Shown: piece by piece, positions 25,435 through 34,147 of the stretch
Layout of the letters: every line of letters starts with the position of its first letter
Numbering within the stretch: position 1 is the stretch's first letter
Assembly: GCA_021812785.1 (NCBI GenBank)
Contig: JAKAMR010000005.1
Location: 1 to 47,956, forward strand
Source: Nitrospirota bacterium
GTDB lineage: Bacteria; Nitrospirota; Thermodesulfovibrionia; Thermodesulfovibrionales; JdFR-88
Length of the DNA stretch: 47,956 nucleotides
Direction of reading: 5' to 3'
Translations under genes and position numbers: made by a program
The notes under the pieces: model-generated
Databases searched by the model: none
Seen by the model: only the letters and a program-made list of their open reading frames with translations
Told to the model about the DNA's origin: nothing

Positions 25435-25475
25435 AATCCATCCATACCGAGATAAAACTCAGGCAGGTAAGCACT

Positions 25476-25558
25476 GTTTCTTCGGCAGCCCGGCTGGCCT
25501 TTTCAAGGCCCCGCGGCTTTGTGCCCCCTGGTCGCCCAAGGTTTACCTTTTCGGAAAC
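25476..25558 (-). promoter_or_regulatory. Cyclic di-GMP-I (GEMM) riboswitch aptamer
   Basis: On the minus strand the consensus elements appear in order. P1 is GTTTC (25558-25554) pairing with GAAAC (25480-25476). Then GGTAAACC (25547-25540) leads into a hairpin CCTTGG-GCGA-CCAGGG (25541-25526) with the required GNRA tetraloop. GGCACAAAGCCGCGGG follows, then a GGCC-TTGAAAA-GGCC stem and AGCCGGGCTGCCGA. The last block is the same as I recall for Geobacter GEMM RNAs. The base three positions before AAACC is G, which in the c-di-GMP class is the ligand-contacting G20; the cGAMP-sensing Geobacter variants have A there. I therefore infer c-di-GMP. It controls the beta-helix gene through the terminator downstream. 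Confidence 0.87.
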
Positions 25559-25892
25559 GTCGTACAGCGGAGAAAAAACTCAAAGATCTACGCCTTAAGG
25601 CACTAATATTTTAAAATTAAAAACTTTTAAAAAAAGTAACAGATATCACATTGATAAGCTTTTCAGGGGAAATCACGGGGAATCAAAGAAATAAAAGGAC
25701 GTATGGGACTTGGCTCGAAAAATCCAGGAGGGAACGGGTAATGACAAGAGAGCAAAAAATACCGCAAAGGCAGAAATGGCCGCAGTTCAGGCTGCAAGGC
25801 ACATGTTACGGCCCGGCTTTTTTTAAGAGGTCTTAATGGAAATTAGAAAGGTACGCGCTGAGGTGAGGATAGATGTGCTTGGTGGGACTGTC
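25559..25892. other. Intergenic region upstream of the riboswitch
   Basis: About 330 nt between the end of the ExoA-like GT2 gene and the aptamer. The part next to the aptamer is AT-rich on the minus strand (TTTTAAAATATTAG near 25600-25615) and contains the palindrome GCCTTAAGGC (25592-25601). The promoter of the riboswitch transcript should be here, but no clear -35/-10 pair is visible. No gene, RNA or terminator of the GT2 block could be supported. Confidence 0.5.
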
Positions 25893-26933
25893 TTATCTTG
25901 TAAGCGGAGCGTCCAGGATCTTTTTCTTTTTATCTTTTTTTAGCAGCACAAAATCAATAATGCCCTTCAAATATCCCAGACCGTAACTGAAATGGATAGT
26001 GTTAAAAACAACAAAGAATGGACCCAGGTAAACCATTCCGTGCCTTGACGAAAGCATGAACGAGAATGCCGCACTGCTTGCCTCGTAAGCCGCCAAAATA
26101 AAAAGGGACAGATAAATCATTTTTGGCGTTATAAGGCCAAGCGCCGTCCACAAAAAAAGATTTCCAACGAACAGGGCCGGGATCATTTGCCTCCAGGTAA
26201 GGAACGCGCCTATTTTTTGCGCAACTTTAACTTTGAAATAACCATATTGGAAATGCTGTCTCCAAAGCTTCTTTAAAGAGGGCCTCAGATGCAAATGAGA
26301 TTTTATTTCCGGGGAAAAAAATATTTTCCCGCCGCGTTTCAGAAGCCTGTAGTTGAATTCTTCGTCCTGGTCCCGCAGCAATTCTTCATCTATCATTCCA
26401 ATCTTGTTGAAAACATCTTTTTTGTAGACACAATACGGAAGGGTATCAGACACAAGTCCCGGCTTTTCCCTGTTCCTGTATCTCCTCCCTCCAGCCCCAA
26501 AAAATGAATCGGCTGCGATAGGGATGCTCCTGGCAAAGATTTTCTCACCGTCATTGATTGTGTTCAGCCTGCCGCCAACCGCATCAGCGCCTGTTTCCTT
26601 CAGTGCCGAAACGCTTTTTGAGAGAAAACCACTATCCAGCACTGCATGCGAGTTTATTATCGTGATAAGTTCTCCGGCGGAATTTTTTATGCCCGTGTTC
26701 ATTGCTGCCGGAGTGACCCTTTTTTTGTTATCCAGGACCTTGATGAACCCGTATTTTTTCGAATAGTCATTCAGGATGCGTTTGGTTGCGTCAGTGCTCA
26801 TTCCGTCAACCACCAGGACCTCCATCCTGTCTGTGGGGTACTTATTTGCGATTATCGAGTCCAGACAGTTTGCGATGTGCTTTTCCTCATTTCTGCAAGG
26901 TATTATTACTGAGATGAATGGTAATTTTTCCAC
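25893..26933 (-). CDS. Family 2 glycosyltransferase (ExoA-like) with C-terminal membrane helices
   Basis: A 346-aa GT2 enzyme. Motifs: FISVIIPCRNEEKHIANCLDSI, VVDGMSTDAT, PAAMNTGIKNSAGE and INSHAVLD, where the metal site is of the ExoA type. RDQDEEFNYRLLKRGGKIFF and RPSLKKLWRQHFQYGYFKVK then give the QxxRW-like acceptor region. Three or four hydrophobic segments fill the last 100 residues, so it is anchored in the inner membrane. ExoA adds a sugar in succinoglycan synthesis; the sugar here is unknown. The start is GTG, supported by CGGGAG eight bases ahead. It ends the long right-hand block. Confidence 0.92.
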   Translation of the reverse strand: MEKLPFISVIIPCRNEEKHIANCLDSIIANKYPTDRMEVLVVDGMSTDATKRILNDYSKKYGFIKVLDNKKRVTPAAMNTGIKNSAGELITIINSHAVLDSGFLSKSVSALKETGADAVGGRLNTINDGEKIFARSIPIAADSFFGAGGRRYRNREKPGLVSDTLPYCVYKKDVFNKIGMIDEELLRDQDEEFNYRLLKRGGKIFFSPEIKSHLHLRPSLKKLWRQHFQYGYFKVKVAQKIGAFLTWRQMIPALFVGNLFLWTALGLITPKMIYLSLFILAAYEASSAAFSFMLSSRHGMVYLGPFFVVFNTIHFSYGLGYLKGIIDFVLLKKDKKKKILDAPLTR

Positions 26934-26995
26934 CGCAGCGCTCCCGGATAATTTTTTATTTTTTTGTTTTTAGCATTTTTTTTAAGAATGCTCAA

Positions 26996-27721
26996 TCAGA
27001 TTACGTCCATCCATTGCAAGAACTTAAAAGATGGCTCAGGACCCTCAACTGCAAGACAAGCAGCATATCCCCTTCCTACGCTTATGCCGGTAAAAGACCA
27101 CCGTCCCTTCACGTTTGTTTCCAGCAGGTCGCGGCGCCCGGCAAACCCGGTGCCGATAGCCTTCAGATATGCCTCGTTTCGAGTCCAAGCCCTGAAAAAG
27201 GCCTTCTTCCTGATGTAACCCGGGGCCGGTTTAAGGCTCATGCCTTCTTCGGTCATTAAGAATTGTCCTGCAATTTCGGCAATTGAAGGGGCGGAAGAAA
27301 TGTATTCTATATCTACGCCTACTTTACGGTTCCGGGCAAATGCAAAAACCGCAAGGTCTTTTGAATGGGACACGTTGAAGCTGATCGTTTTTTCATTTGC
27401 TAGCTCAGGCTTTCCAAAGAGTCCGTATCTGAACCTCACTTTCCGCGGCTCCTCATTTAAATATCTCCCAATGATGGCCCTGAGTGTCCCGCGGGCGGCA
27501 ATAAAATTGGCGCTGTCCCGCTGAAAACGGAAGCAGCCTGCTCTTTGCAATTCATCTGATGACAGAGTTTGCCGCAGCATTTCCGTTTGCTCAGCAGGCA
27601 TTTGCAGGCTGGAGCGCCATACGTGCACTTCATCTTTTTTCCACTCGGGAAAGGAGGAAAAAAAAGACCATACGGGGAAAAGCTCCTTTTCAGAAGCAGG
27701 CACTGGCTGCATCAAGGTCAT
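26996..27721 (-). CDS. 4'-phosphopantetheinyl transferase (Sfp type)
   Basis: A 241-aa Sfp-family enzyme that moves phosphopantetheine from CoA to the Ser of carrier domains. Motifs: FNVSHSKDLAVFAF (NVSHS at 116-120), VGVDIE (135-139) with the metal-binding Asp and Glu, and WTRNEAYLKAIGTGF (from 179), where the common Lys before Glu is Asn, a variant I believe occurs in the family. ATG 27721 gives normal family length and overlaps the NRPS-like gene by 32 nt; a longer frame to 27844 lies within that gene. Its obvious client is the T domain of the gene it overlaps, so the two form a self-contained activation unit. Confidence 0.92.
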   Translation of the reverse strand: MTLMQPVPASEKELFPVWSFFSSFPEWKKDEVHVWRSSLQMPAEQTEMLRQTLSSDELQRAGCFRFQRDSANFIAARGTLRAIIGRYLNEEPRKVRFRYGLFGKPELANEKTISFNVSHSKDLAVFAFARNRKVGVDIEYISSAPSIAEIAGQFLMTEEGMSLKPAPGYIRKKAFFRAWTRNEAYLKAIGTGFAGRRDLLETNVKGRWSFTGISVGRGYAACLAVEGPEPSFKFLQWMDVI

Positions 27722-30407
27722 CTGCTGAAGCTCTGTTTGGTCTTCCGGTCCGCTGCTCAGGCCGGCTGCATTTCTTTTCATCTGCGTGGACCATGTCCAG
27801 GTAGTGGCCAAGCTCTTTGGTCCATATCCCGACATAGGGTTCATCCATCATGGTATGATGCACTGTCCCTTCAACTTCAGAGACGAATGTCCCCTTACCG
27901 CCAAATTTGCTCCAGAATTCTTTTCCACCGCTGTTCTCTCTCAGAAAAATAGCGGTCTTTCCGGGATAAGACCTGGCGGCATACCTTCCTGCCGTATAAA
28001 GACGATAAAAATCACGATAACGCCGCGGCACCGAATTGCCCATGGTGATGAGGCTGCGGCAGAAAAAGAAATTGATCTTTCCCATGGCGGATTGAAGGAT
28101 TACGCCTGATATATATGGAATTTTGCGAATGTTCAATAAAAGGGGGAGTTTCCTTCGCACATATCCGGCTTTGGTTTTTAATGGGGCATTGGGGGCAAGC
28201 GCGGCGTCAGCAGGGGGCATGCAATACGGAAGAGGCTCAATGAGGCAAAGCATTGATACCTCCTCCCCCTGCTTTATAAGCTGCTGAGCTATCTCAAGGG
28301 CCACCATCCCGCTGAAACAGTAGCCCCCAAGCAAATAGGGCCCCTTTGGCTGGACAGCCCTTATTTCATCCATGTGGTGTGCCGCCAGTTCTTCAACGGT
28401 ACGGAAAATTATGGGCTTGCCATAATCACCCTGAAGAATGATGCCGTGCACTGGGCGGCCGGGGCCAAGATATGGAGGACGGTAAGTGTTTATACCGATC
28501 CAGAAAAAAGGTTGTTTTGAGCCTCCTGACTGGACCATCACCGATGCAAACTCAGAGCGCGGCCCGTCTGCACGGAGGACTTTGGCCAACTGGCCTATCG
28601 TTGGCGACTGCAGTATAGCATTTACCGGCAGGGTCCTCCCCGTTTTTTTTCTTATCTCCGCTGCCAGCGCCGCTACAAGTAAGGAATGCCCGCCCAGGTC
28701 AAAAAAATTGTCAAACACCCCTGCCCGGTCTATCCTCAAGATTTTTTTCCAGATCCCCTCAAGCAGCTTTTCCTCAGGTGTGCGCGGTGGCAAATAATTC
28801 TCTTCTAGTTCGGAAATCCTGTAATCCGGGGGCGGCAGTGCCATGCGGTCCAATTTGCCGCTCAGGGTAAGTGGCAGTGCGTCAAGAAAGACGAACCGTG
28901 ACGGCACCATGTAATCTGGCAGCCGTTCTTTCAGTGAATTCCGAAGTTCACCTGGTGTTAAGGACTGGCCGTTATGGAGCACAATATATGCGGCCAGCAG
29001 CTTGCCTCCGTAAGAGTCATCACGTCCTGCCACGACTGCCTCTTTTACCGCCGGCAGCTCATTGAGCGCTTTCTCAACTTCGCTTATCTCGACCCTGTAT
29101 CCCCGCACTTTTACCTGCAAGTCCTTGCGGCCCAGATGAACCAGACATCCGTCCTTCTGCATATAACCAAGGTCGCCGGTTTTGTATGTGATCATATCTT
29201 CGTCACTGCCGTCACGCAGGAATGGAGATGGGCCCGGACCTTCTATCCTGTAATAGGACGAAGGAAGATACCGGCTTCTGACGGCAATTTCCCCCGCGCA
29301 GCCCGAAACAACCTCCCTGCCGTCCTCATCGAGTATCATCACCTGCATGTCTTCCACCTCATAGCCCGCGGGCACGGCCTCGCTGCTCACCAGCGTTTCG
29401 TGATCGCAAAAAAACTGCCGTATGATGTTCGTCTCAGTAGAAGCAAGAGACACATGAAAGATACAGCCCTTATGAAAATGCTTCTTGTAGATCTCCAGGT
29501 CGCTCTTACGGACGGCCTCGCCGGACAGCTTGATCAGCCGGAGTCTGGAAAAATCCTCGTTGCCTGTCAGTGAGGAAACGAGTTGGCGATATACCGAAGG
29601 GGCGAAGTGCAATATGGTTATCCCTTCCCTTGCCAGCCAACCGGCAATATTATCGATCCCATTTCTTTTAATGCTGTAGGGGTGCAGGGCCGCGCCATTG
29701 AGCAAGGCAACGAATATATTTGGCACCGACGCCGCGAAGCTGCAGGACCAGAGTAGAGATAGACGGTCATCGGAAGCGCAATGGAGCATATTGGTGCACC
29801 TCATGACATTATGAAGCACGTTCCTGTGGGTCTGGAACACCCCTTTTGGCACTCCGGTTGAGCCTGATGTAAAAATCAAATGGGCGGTTGCCGCCGGAGA
29901 GATCGGCAGATTCAGGTTTTCAGAAGAAAATTTCCTGCCAATCTCATCGGTGACCATAAGCCGCGAGGCGTCTGCACCCAGTCTGGAAGCGAGGCTTAAA
30001 TTTTTTTTATCGGTAAGAACGAGCCCGGCCCGTGACTCCTTGATGACGGAAGCGTTTTTTGCAGAAGGGAAGGATGTGTCCAAAACGACATAGGCTTTGC
30101 CTGCCTTCAATACCGCAAGCATAGCGGATATCAAGGGGGCACCGTGGTCAAGAAAAATGGCAACAGGCTCGGCGGAGAGCCCTCGCCTGTCAATTATTGC
30201 GCGCGCGGTCCGGTTGACCTTTCGATTTAAGGACTCATAGGTAAACTGCGCTTCATACGAACTTATGGCAATGTGCGATGGGTATTTGGCTGCCGTTTGC
30301 TCGAAACGGTCTGCAATGGATTGATTGATCTCGGACTTTTTGAATTTGGTGAACGGTTTGTCCGGCTCGACTCTCCGGTAAACTGGACAGGCCCTCTCCA
30401 GCTCCAT
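27690..30407 (-). CDS. Stand-alone NRPS-like enzyme: adenylation - carrier - thioesterase
   Basis: A 905-aa protein without a condensation domain. Adenylation domain about 25-525: A3 LIFTSGSTGVPKG (177-189), TGDLG (410-414), GRKDLQVKVRGYRVE (426-440), and A10 LTLSGKLDR with the catalytic Lys518. Carrier domain: FFDLGGHSLL with Ser575. Thioesterase about 632-875: GGYCFSG (694-700), in which the nucleophile is Cys697 rather than Ser, and a GTVHH motif (847-851) with the His. In the A4 motif FDAS is FAAS (224-227): the Asp that binds the alpha-amino group is Ala, so the substrate may not be an alpha-amino acid. It probably activates a carboxylic acid and passes it to the glycan or a lipid. Start fixed by AAGGAGG six bases ahead of the ATG. 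Confidence 0.92.
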   Translation of the reverse strand: MELERACPVYRRVEPDKPFTKFKKSEINQSIADRFEQTAAKYPSHIAISSYEAQFTYESLNRKVNRTARAIIDRRGLSAEPVAIFLDHGAPLISAMLAVLKAGKAYVVLDTSFPSAKNASVIKESRAGLVLTDKKNLSLASRLGADASRLMVTDEIGRKFSSENLNLPISPAATAHLIFTSGSTGVPKGVFQTHRNVLHNVMRCTNMLHCASDDRLSLLWSCSFAASVPNIFVALLNGAALHPYSIKRNGIDNIAGWLAREGITILHFAPSVYRQLVSSLTGNEDFSRLRLIKLSGEAVRKSDLEIYKKHFHKGCIFHVSLASTETNIIRQFFCDHETLVSSEAVPAGYEVEDMQVMILDEDGREVVSGCAGEIAVRSRYLPSSYYRIEGPGPSPFLRDGSDEDMITYKTGDLGYMQKDGCLVHLGRKDLQVKVRGYRVEISEVEKALNELPAVKEAVVAGRDDSYGGKLLAAYIVLHNGQSLTPGELRNSLKERLPDYMVPSRFVFLDALPLTLSGKLDRMALPPPDYRISELEENYLPPRTPEEKLLEGIWKKILRIDRAGVFDNFFDLGGHSLLVAALAAEIRKKTGRTLPVNAILQSPTIGQLAKVLRADGPRSEFASVMVQSGGSKQPFFWIGINTYRPPYLGPGRPVHGIILQGDYGKPIIFRTVEELAAHHMDEIRAVQPKGPYLLGGYCFSGMVALEIAQQLIKQGEEVSMLCLIEPLPYCMPPADAALAPNAPLKTKAGYVRRKLPLLLNIRKIPYISGVILQSAMGKINFFFCRSLITMGNSVPRRYRDFYRLYTAGRYAARSYPGKTAIFLRENSGGKEFWSKFGGKGTFVSEVEGTVHHTMMDEPYVGIWTKELGHYLDMVHADEKKCSRPEQRTGRPNRASADDLDAASACF

Positions 30408-30531
30408 TTCAGCCTCCTTCAGGCTATTTATTTGAAGATCATGCCCGTGTCAATGAACCGCAAAAAAGTCGTTCATACGCGGTAGCACCCATAAGGTGAC
30501 AGTCCGCATATTGAATGTTATTTAGCTTTTA

Positions 30532-31641
30532 TCAGAGAGACCGTTTTGTATTTTTTGTCCTTAGATAATCGGCCAGTGATTTTGCCGCTTTTTTTGGGGC
30601 CCCGATGGACGCTGCACTTTTTCTTGCCTGCGGTATTCCTTTTAGCCTGTAATCATGATTTGCGGGGTCTACGAATTCTGGCTCAACTCCGACTAAATTG
30701 CTTTTTATCTCTGAATTTAAGGGCGCTGGCCCGCACAGGAGAGCAATACCTCTTGAAGTTATATTATTTTCAATTGTAATCGGCGCCCCTTTGCCGGGGA
30801 AGATGGCACATCTGTTTGGCTTAAAAAAGATATTATTTCTGATCACCACATTCCTCTGTCCGCTCGCTATAAGTATCTGTCCCTGTCTGCCCGGATTTGC
30901 GCCTGCAAATGTGTTGTCATAGATATAAACCCTGTCAGCTGGCCCGCCATAAAGATGGACTTGCCAGCCAGCTCTGAAATCGTAAAGAATGTTGTTTCTG
31001 ATCACTATATCCCGGCCTCTTACATAGATGCCATGGTCCTGGTTATAGTCCTGGTCCGCGCCGCTGGGGAACCTGCCGACCGTATGAAGCACATTTCCGG
31101 CAATAACTATCCGCCTTGGCTGCCGCCCTATGAATATTGCGTCCGACCCATCGTCTCCAGGGGGCACTATCCTTCTGCCTATCGAATGTATCAGGTTGTC
31201 TCTAAGCTCTATGTCGTGGTCATCGCTGTTTAAAAAAAATCCGACACGGCAAAAACCCCTAAGCTGAAAGCCTTCAACCTTTATATAACCAACATCGTCG
31301 AATGACACCCCGTAATTAGTCGTATTACTGCCCCCGTCCAGTATAGCTCCCCATTTCTTCGCGGATTTAAAGGTTATCCATAGGTGAGCGGTCCCGCTCT
31401 GCCTTATCCTGACAAGGCTGCTCCTGGTAAGATCCACATAGAGGCCGTTTTCCACAATCACGGTATCACCGGGCCTCACATGGTTTGCGGCCTTTTGGAT
31501 GGTCCTGAAAGGCTGCTGTCTCGTGCCAGGGCCAAAATCGGAACCTGAAGGCGAAACGTAATATACTGCGGCCCTTACGGCCGGTGTTGTAATCTGAACA
31601 TAAAAAAGGACGAATGCCAGCACAAAAAGTGACTTTCTCAT
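30532..31641 (-). CDS. Secreted right-handed parallel beta-helix protein
   Basis: A 369-aa protein with a signal peptide (cleavage near TTPAVRA). It opens with the DUF1565 signature YYVSPSGSDFGPGTRQQPFRT, followed by NHVRPGDTVIVENGLY. Beta-helix coils such as DIELRDNLIHSIG, RIVIAGNVLHTVG, DIVIRNNILYDFRAG and NVVIRNNIFFK continue to about residue 320. The C-terminus is short and basic. It resembles the beta-helix half of the larger riboswitch-controlled protein but lacks the Ser/Thr and Fn3 parts. No catalytic residues of polysaccharide lyases or of mannuronan epimerases could be picked out. The ATG has AAAGGAG about 11 bases ahead, 16 nt after the previous gene. It may bind or modify the exported polymer in the periplasm. 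Confidence 0.9.
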   Translation of the reverse strand: MRKSLFVLAFVLFYVQITTPAVRAAVYYVSPSGSDFGPGTRQQPFRTIQKAANHVRPGDTVIVENGLYVDLTRSSLVRIRQSGTAHLWITFKSAKKWGAILDGGSNTTNYGVSFDDVGYIKVEGFQLRGFCRVGFFLNSDDHDIELRDNLIHSIGRRIVPPGDDGSDAIFIGRQPRRIVIAGNVLHTVGRFPSGADQDYNQDHGIYVRGRDIVIRNNILYDFRAGWQVHLYGGPADRVYIYDNTFAGANPGRQGQILIASGQRNVVIRNNIFFKPNRCAIFPGKGAPITIENNITSRGIALLCGPAPLNSEIKSNLVGVEPEFVDPANHDYRLKGIPQARKSAASIGAPKKAAKSLADYLRTKNTKRSL

Positions 31642-31657
31642 TGGTGAATAACTCCTT

Positions 31658-32866
31658 TCATCCAGCCTTATCGTTATCTGATCCCCCGTGAGCCAGGTCA
31701 GAGCCTATGGACACTTTCTTTTCCGTATTAGCGCTCACGTTAACAAGAGGTATTCCCCTGTAAAAATTCAGCATCTTCTTTTTTTCGCCCTCCCAGCTGT
31801 ATTGCTCGGCTATTGCTCTCCTGCCCCTCTGTCCCATCTGGCTTGCCGCTTCCGGATTAGAGGCCAGAAATTCAAGGGCATGGGCAATGTCCATTGGGTC
31901 ATAGGGATCGACACATATTCCGCACCCGCTTTTTTCAATTATTTGACGCCATAGCGGGAAATTTGAGGCTACAACCGGTAAGCCCGCCGCCATATACTCG
32001 AACATCTTTACCGGCAGGGAAGTGAGGAAATTCGGTTTAACGTGGAGACAGACAAGTCCGGCATCGAACCTGCTTAAATTCCCGACTACCTCGTGGTGCT
32101 GCTTCCATCCCGCAAACTTGACCTTTTCGCAGCCCTCTGTGGCCTCAATTTTTTTGCGGCAGCTTTCTGACTCAAAACGGCCGTAAACTGTCAGTTTGAT
32201 TTTCCGGTCAACCGCAGCAAGCGACCGTACCATCTCGAAGATGCCGCGCTCCTTATTGATGCCTCCGATATAAACGGCATTGAACTGGCCGTTTCCGCTT
32301 TTCAGTTTTTGCGGTCTGTCATTGAAATACGAAACAACGGGATAATTTTTTATGCAGATTGCACGCTTATGGAAAGAAAAATTTTGCAGTATGTCTTCCG
32401 TGGCTGTCATGACCCCGTAAAAAAACCTTGGGACGGTTTTTTCAATCTTCTTGAACAGGAAGGCCGCAGCGCGGGTAAGCCACCAGGGCATATCATCCCT
32501 GTAGCGTGTCTGTTTTTCATAATCTTCGTGCACGTCATAAATGACCTTGCCTCCTGTAACCGCGCCTAGTACGAGTGCGGCTATTATGAACTCGGGGTCG
32601 TGGAAATGATAGACATCCGCCTTATGCCTGACTGCTTTTACAAGGGCTTCCGCTACAGTTACAGTCAGTTTCCAGAGAAGCCCCCGGCTTTTGGAGATAG
32701 CCAAAAGCCGTACTCCGTCTATAGTCCCGCCATTGTCATGCTGGGCGATCAGGGCAACATCGAATTCACCACTGGCGGCCAGGGTCTTGCATTCCTTGTG
32801 AAAAATCCTGTTATCGAAGGCTATATGGCCGGTCGTTATATGGCATATCTTTGTTTTCGTTATCAT
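31658..32866 (-). CDS. Family 4 glycosyltransferase
   Basis: A 402-aa GT-B enzyme. It starts KICHITTGHIAFDNRIFHKECKTL, has VYHFHDPEFI and VIYDVHEDYEKQTRY in the first domain, and AVYIGGINKERGIFEMVRSL with LPVKMFEYMAAGLPVVASN in the second, the latter the E-containing donor site. This pattern is common for GT4 enzymes of polysaccharide loci that start with a dHED-type motif. ATG 32866 lies 7 nt after the previous stop; a frame from 32902 would overlap it. The C-terminal ~20 residues are polar and poorly conserved. Substrates unknown. Confidence 0.92.
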   Translation of the reverse strand: MITKTKICHITTGHIAFDNRIFHKECKTLAASGEFDVALIAQHDNGGTIDGVRLLAISKSRGLLWKLTVTVAEALVKAVRHKADVYHFHDPEFIIAALVLGAVTGGKVIYDVHEDYEKQTRYRDDMPWWLTRAAAFLFKKIEKTVPRFFYGVMTATEDILQNFSFHKRAICIKNYPVVSYFNDRPQKLKSGNGQFNAVYIGGINKERGIFEMVRSLAAVDRKIKLTVYGRFESESCRKKIEATEGCEKVKFAGWKQHHEVVGNLSRFDAGLVCLHVKPNFLTSLPVKMFEYMAAGLPVVASNFPLWRQIIEKSGCGICVDPYDPMDIAHALEFLASNPEAASQMGQRGRRAIAEQYSWEGEKKKMLNFYRGIPLVNVSANTEKKVSIGSDLAHGGSDNDKAG

Positions 32867-32873
32867 TGCAGTC

Positions 32874-34085
32874 TTATGACTCTCTTTGAAGCACCGATTC
32901 ATACATCGAGATCATTTTTTGTGCGTTTGTTTCCCATGTGAACTTCTCTTTAATGGCTTTTTGAGCCAGGGTGGCCATCCTTTTTGCGGTAGCGCCGTTT
33001 TTGAGAACAAAATCCATCGCTCCGGTCAACTCCGAAGTGTTTTTTGGCGCTACGAGAAGCCCGGTTTCTCCGGTTGTTATCACTTCCGGGATGCCGCCAA
33101 CACGTGTAGATATTACCGGCACCCCGCTTGCCATAGCTTCCAGGACCGCGTTTGGCAGACCTTCATGGTACGTAGGCAAAACAAAAAAATCGGCTGCGCC
33201 GTACCATTCCGGCATCTGCCGGCTTGGTACGCTGCCCGGCAAGCTTATGGCCCCGTTCAAATGACCGGACCTTGCAAATTTACTGATCGCCGCGTAATCC
33301 GGGCCGTCTCCAAGCATAACGAGATGTACGGAGCGATCCCTTTTACGGATATCATTGAAAGAATTTACAAGCTCATAAACCCCTTTAGCCTTCGCTATCA
33401 GTCCAACGAAAAGGAAGACTTTGCAGTTGTGAGGGATTTCAAGAGAAGACCTGATCCCGGATGCTCCCGTCCGGCTGTTAAAAAACCTTTCCTCGCAACC
33501 GTTATATATCACCTCTATGGGAACAGTCGGCTTTGCCAGCCTTTGTGCCTCTTGCCTTAGTGCCCCACTCACGCTTGTCAGGCCATCGGCATTTAAAAGG
33601 ACCTTTTTGGTCAATGCATAGGTTATCCTGTCAAAATTCGGATATAAGTTGATATCGCTGCCTCTCAGGCTGCATACAAGCGGCAAACGGTGCCTTTTGC
33701 TTATACGAAGACCAAGATATCCTTCGGGCGTAGCCATATGGGCGTGTATGATGTCAGGCCGAAAATCGGAGATGACGTAATCCAGCCGCCCGAGAATATT
33801 CGAATATATGCTGTAGCAGGACGGCAAATGGAACCACTGGCCTGGCAAATTGATATAGCGCGGGTAATGGACAGGAATCCCGTCAACCAGTTCAAAAGAT
33901 GGGACCCGGCCGTAATTTTTCCATTTGGGCCTGAACCACAGGGGCCTGGGCGCATACGGGACCGGGGCTGCAACTGTCACGCTGCATCCCGACTTTTGCA
34001 GGTATCTGGCCTGACTATGTATAAAAACCCCGTTATTTGGGTCATATCTGTTTGGATACATCATGGAAATCATCATTACCTTCAT
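32874..34085 (-). CDS. Family 4 glycosyltransferase
   Basis: A 403-aa GT-B enzyme with the classic GT4 layout: VMMISMMYPNRYDPNNGVFIHSQ, DIIHAHMATPEGYLGL and PLVCSLRGSDIN in the N-terminal domain. VIYNGCEERFF, FVGLIAKAKGVYELVNSF and the signature HEGLPNAVLEAMASGVPVI with GGIPEVI follow in the C-terminal one. It should transfer a sugar with retention of configuration. ATG 34085 was preferred over the TTG just before it. No clear Shine-Dalgarno. It is followed at 7 nt by another GT4 gene. Confidence 0.94.
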   Translation of the reverse strand: MKVMMISMMYPNRYDPNNGVFIHSQARYLQKSGCSVTVAAPVPYAPRPLWFRPKWKNYGRVPSFELVDGIPVHYPRYINLPGQWFHLPSCYSIYSNILGRLDYVISDFRPDIIHAHMATPEGYLGLRISKRHRLPLVCSLRGSDINLYPNFDRITYALTKKVLLNADGLTSVSGALRQEAQRLAKPTVPIEVIYNGCEERFFNSRTGASGIRSSLEIPHNCKVFLFVGLIAKAKGVYELVNSFNDIRKRDRSVHLVMLGDGPDYAAISKFARSGHLNGAISLPGSVPSRQMPEWYGAADFFVLPTYHEGLPNAVLEAMASGVPVISTRVGGIPEVITTGETGLLVAPKNTSELTGAMDFVLKNGATAKRMATLAQKAIKEKFTWETNAQKMISMYESVLQRES

Positions 34086-34147
34086 CAAAGCAGGTTTTTT
34101 CTTGCTTGCAGGGAGCTCAGCGGAACGGGAATAGTTGACATTTTAAA

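Noticed and set aside
23412..31641. Alginate-type epimerase or lyase activity for the beta-helix proteins
   Set aside because: No catalytic motif of these enzymes could be found; the fold alone does not show activity.
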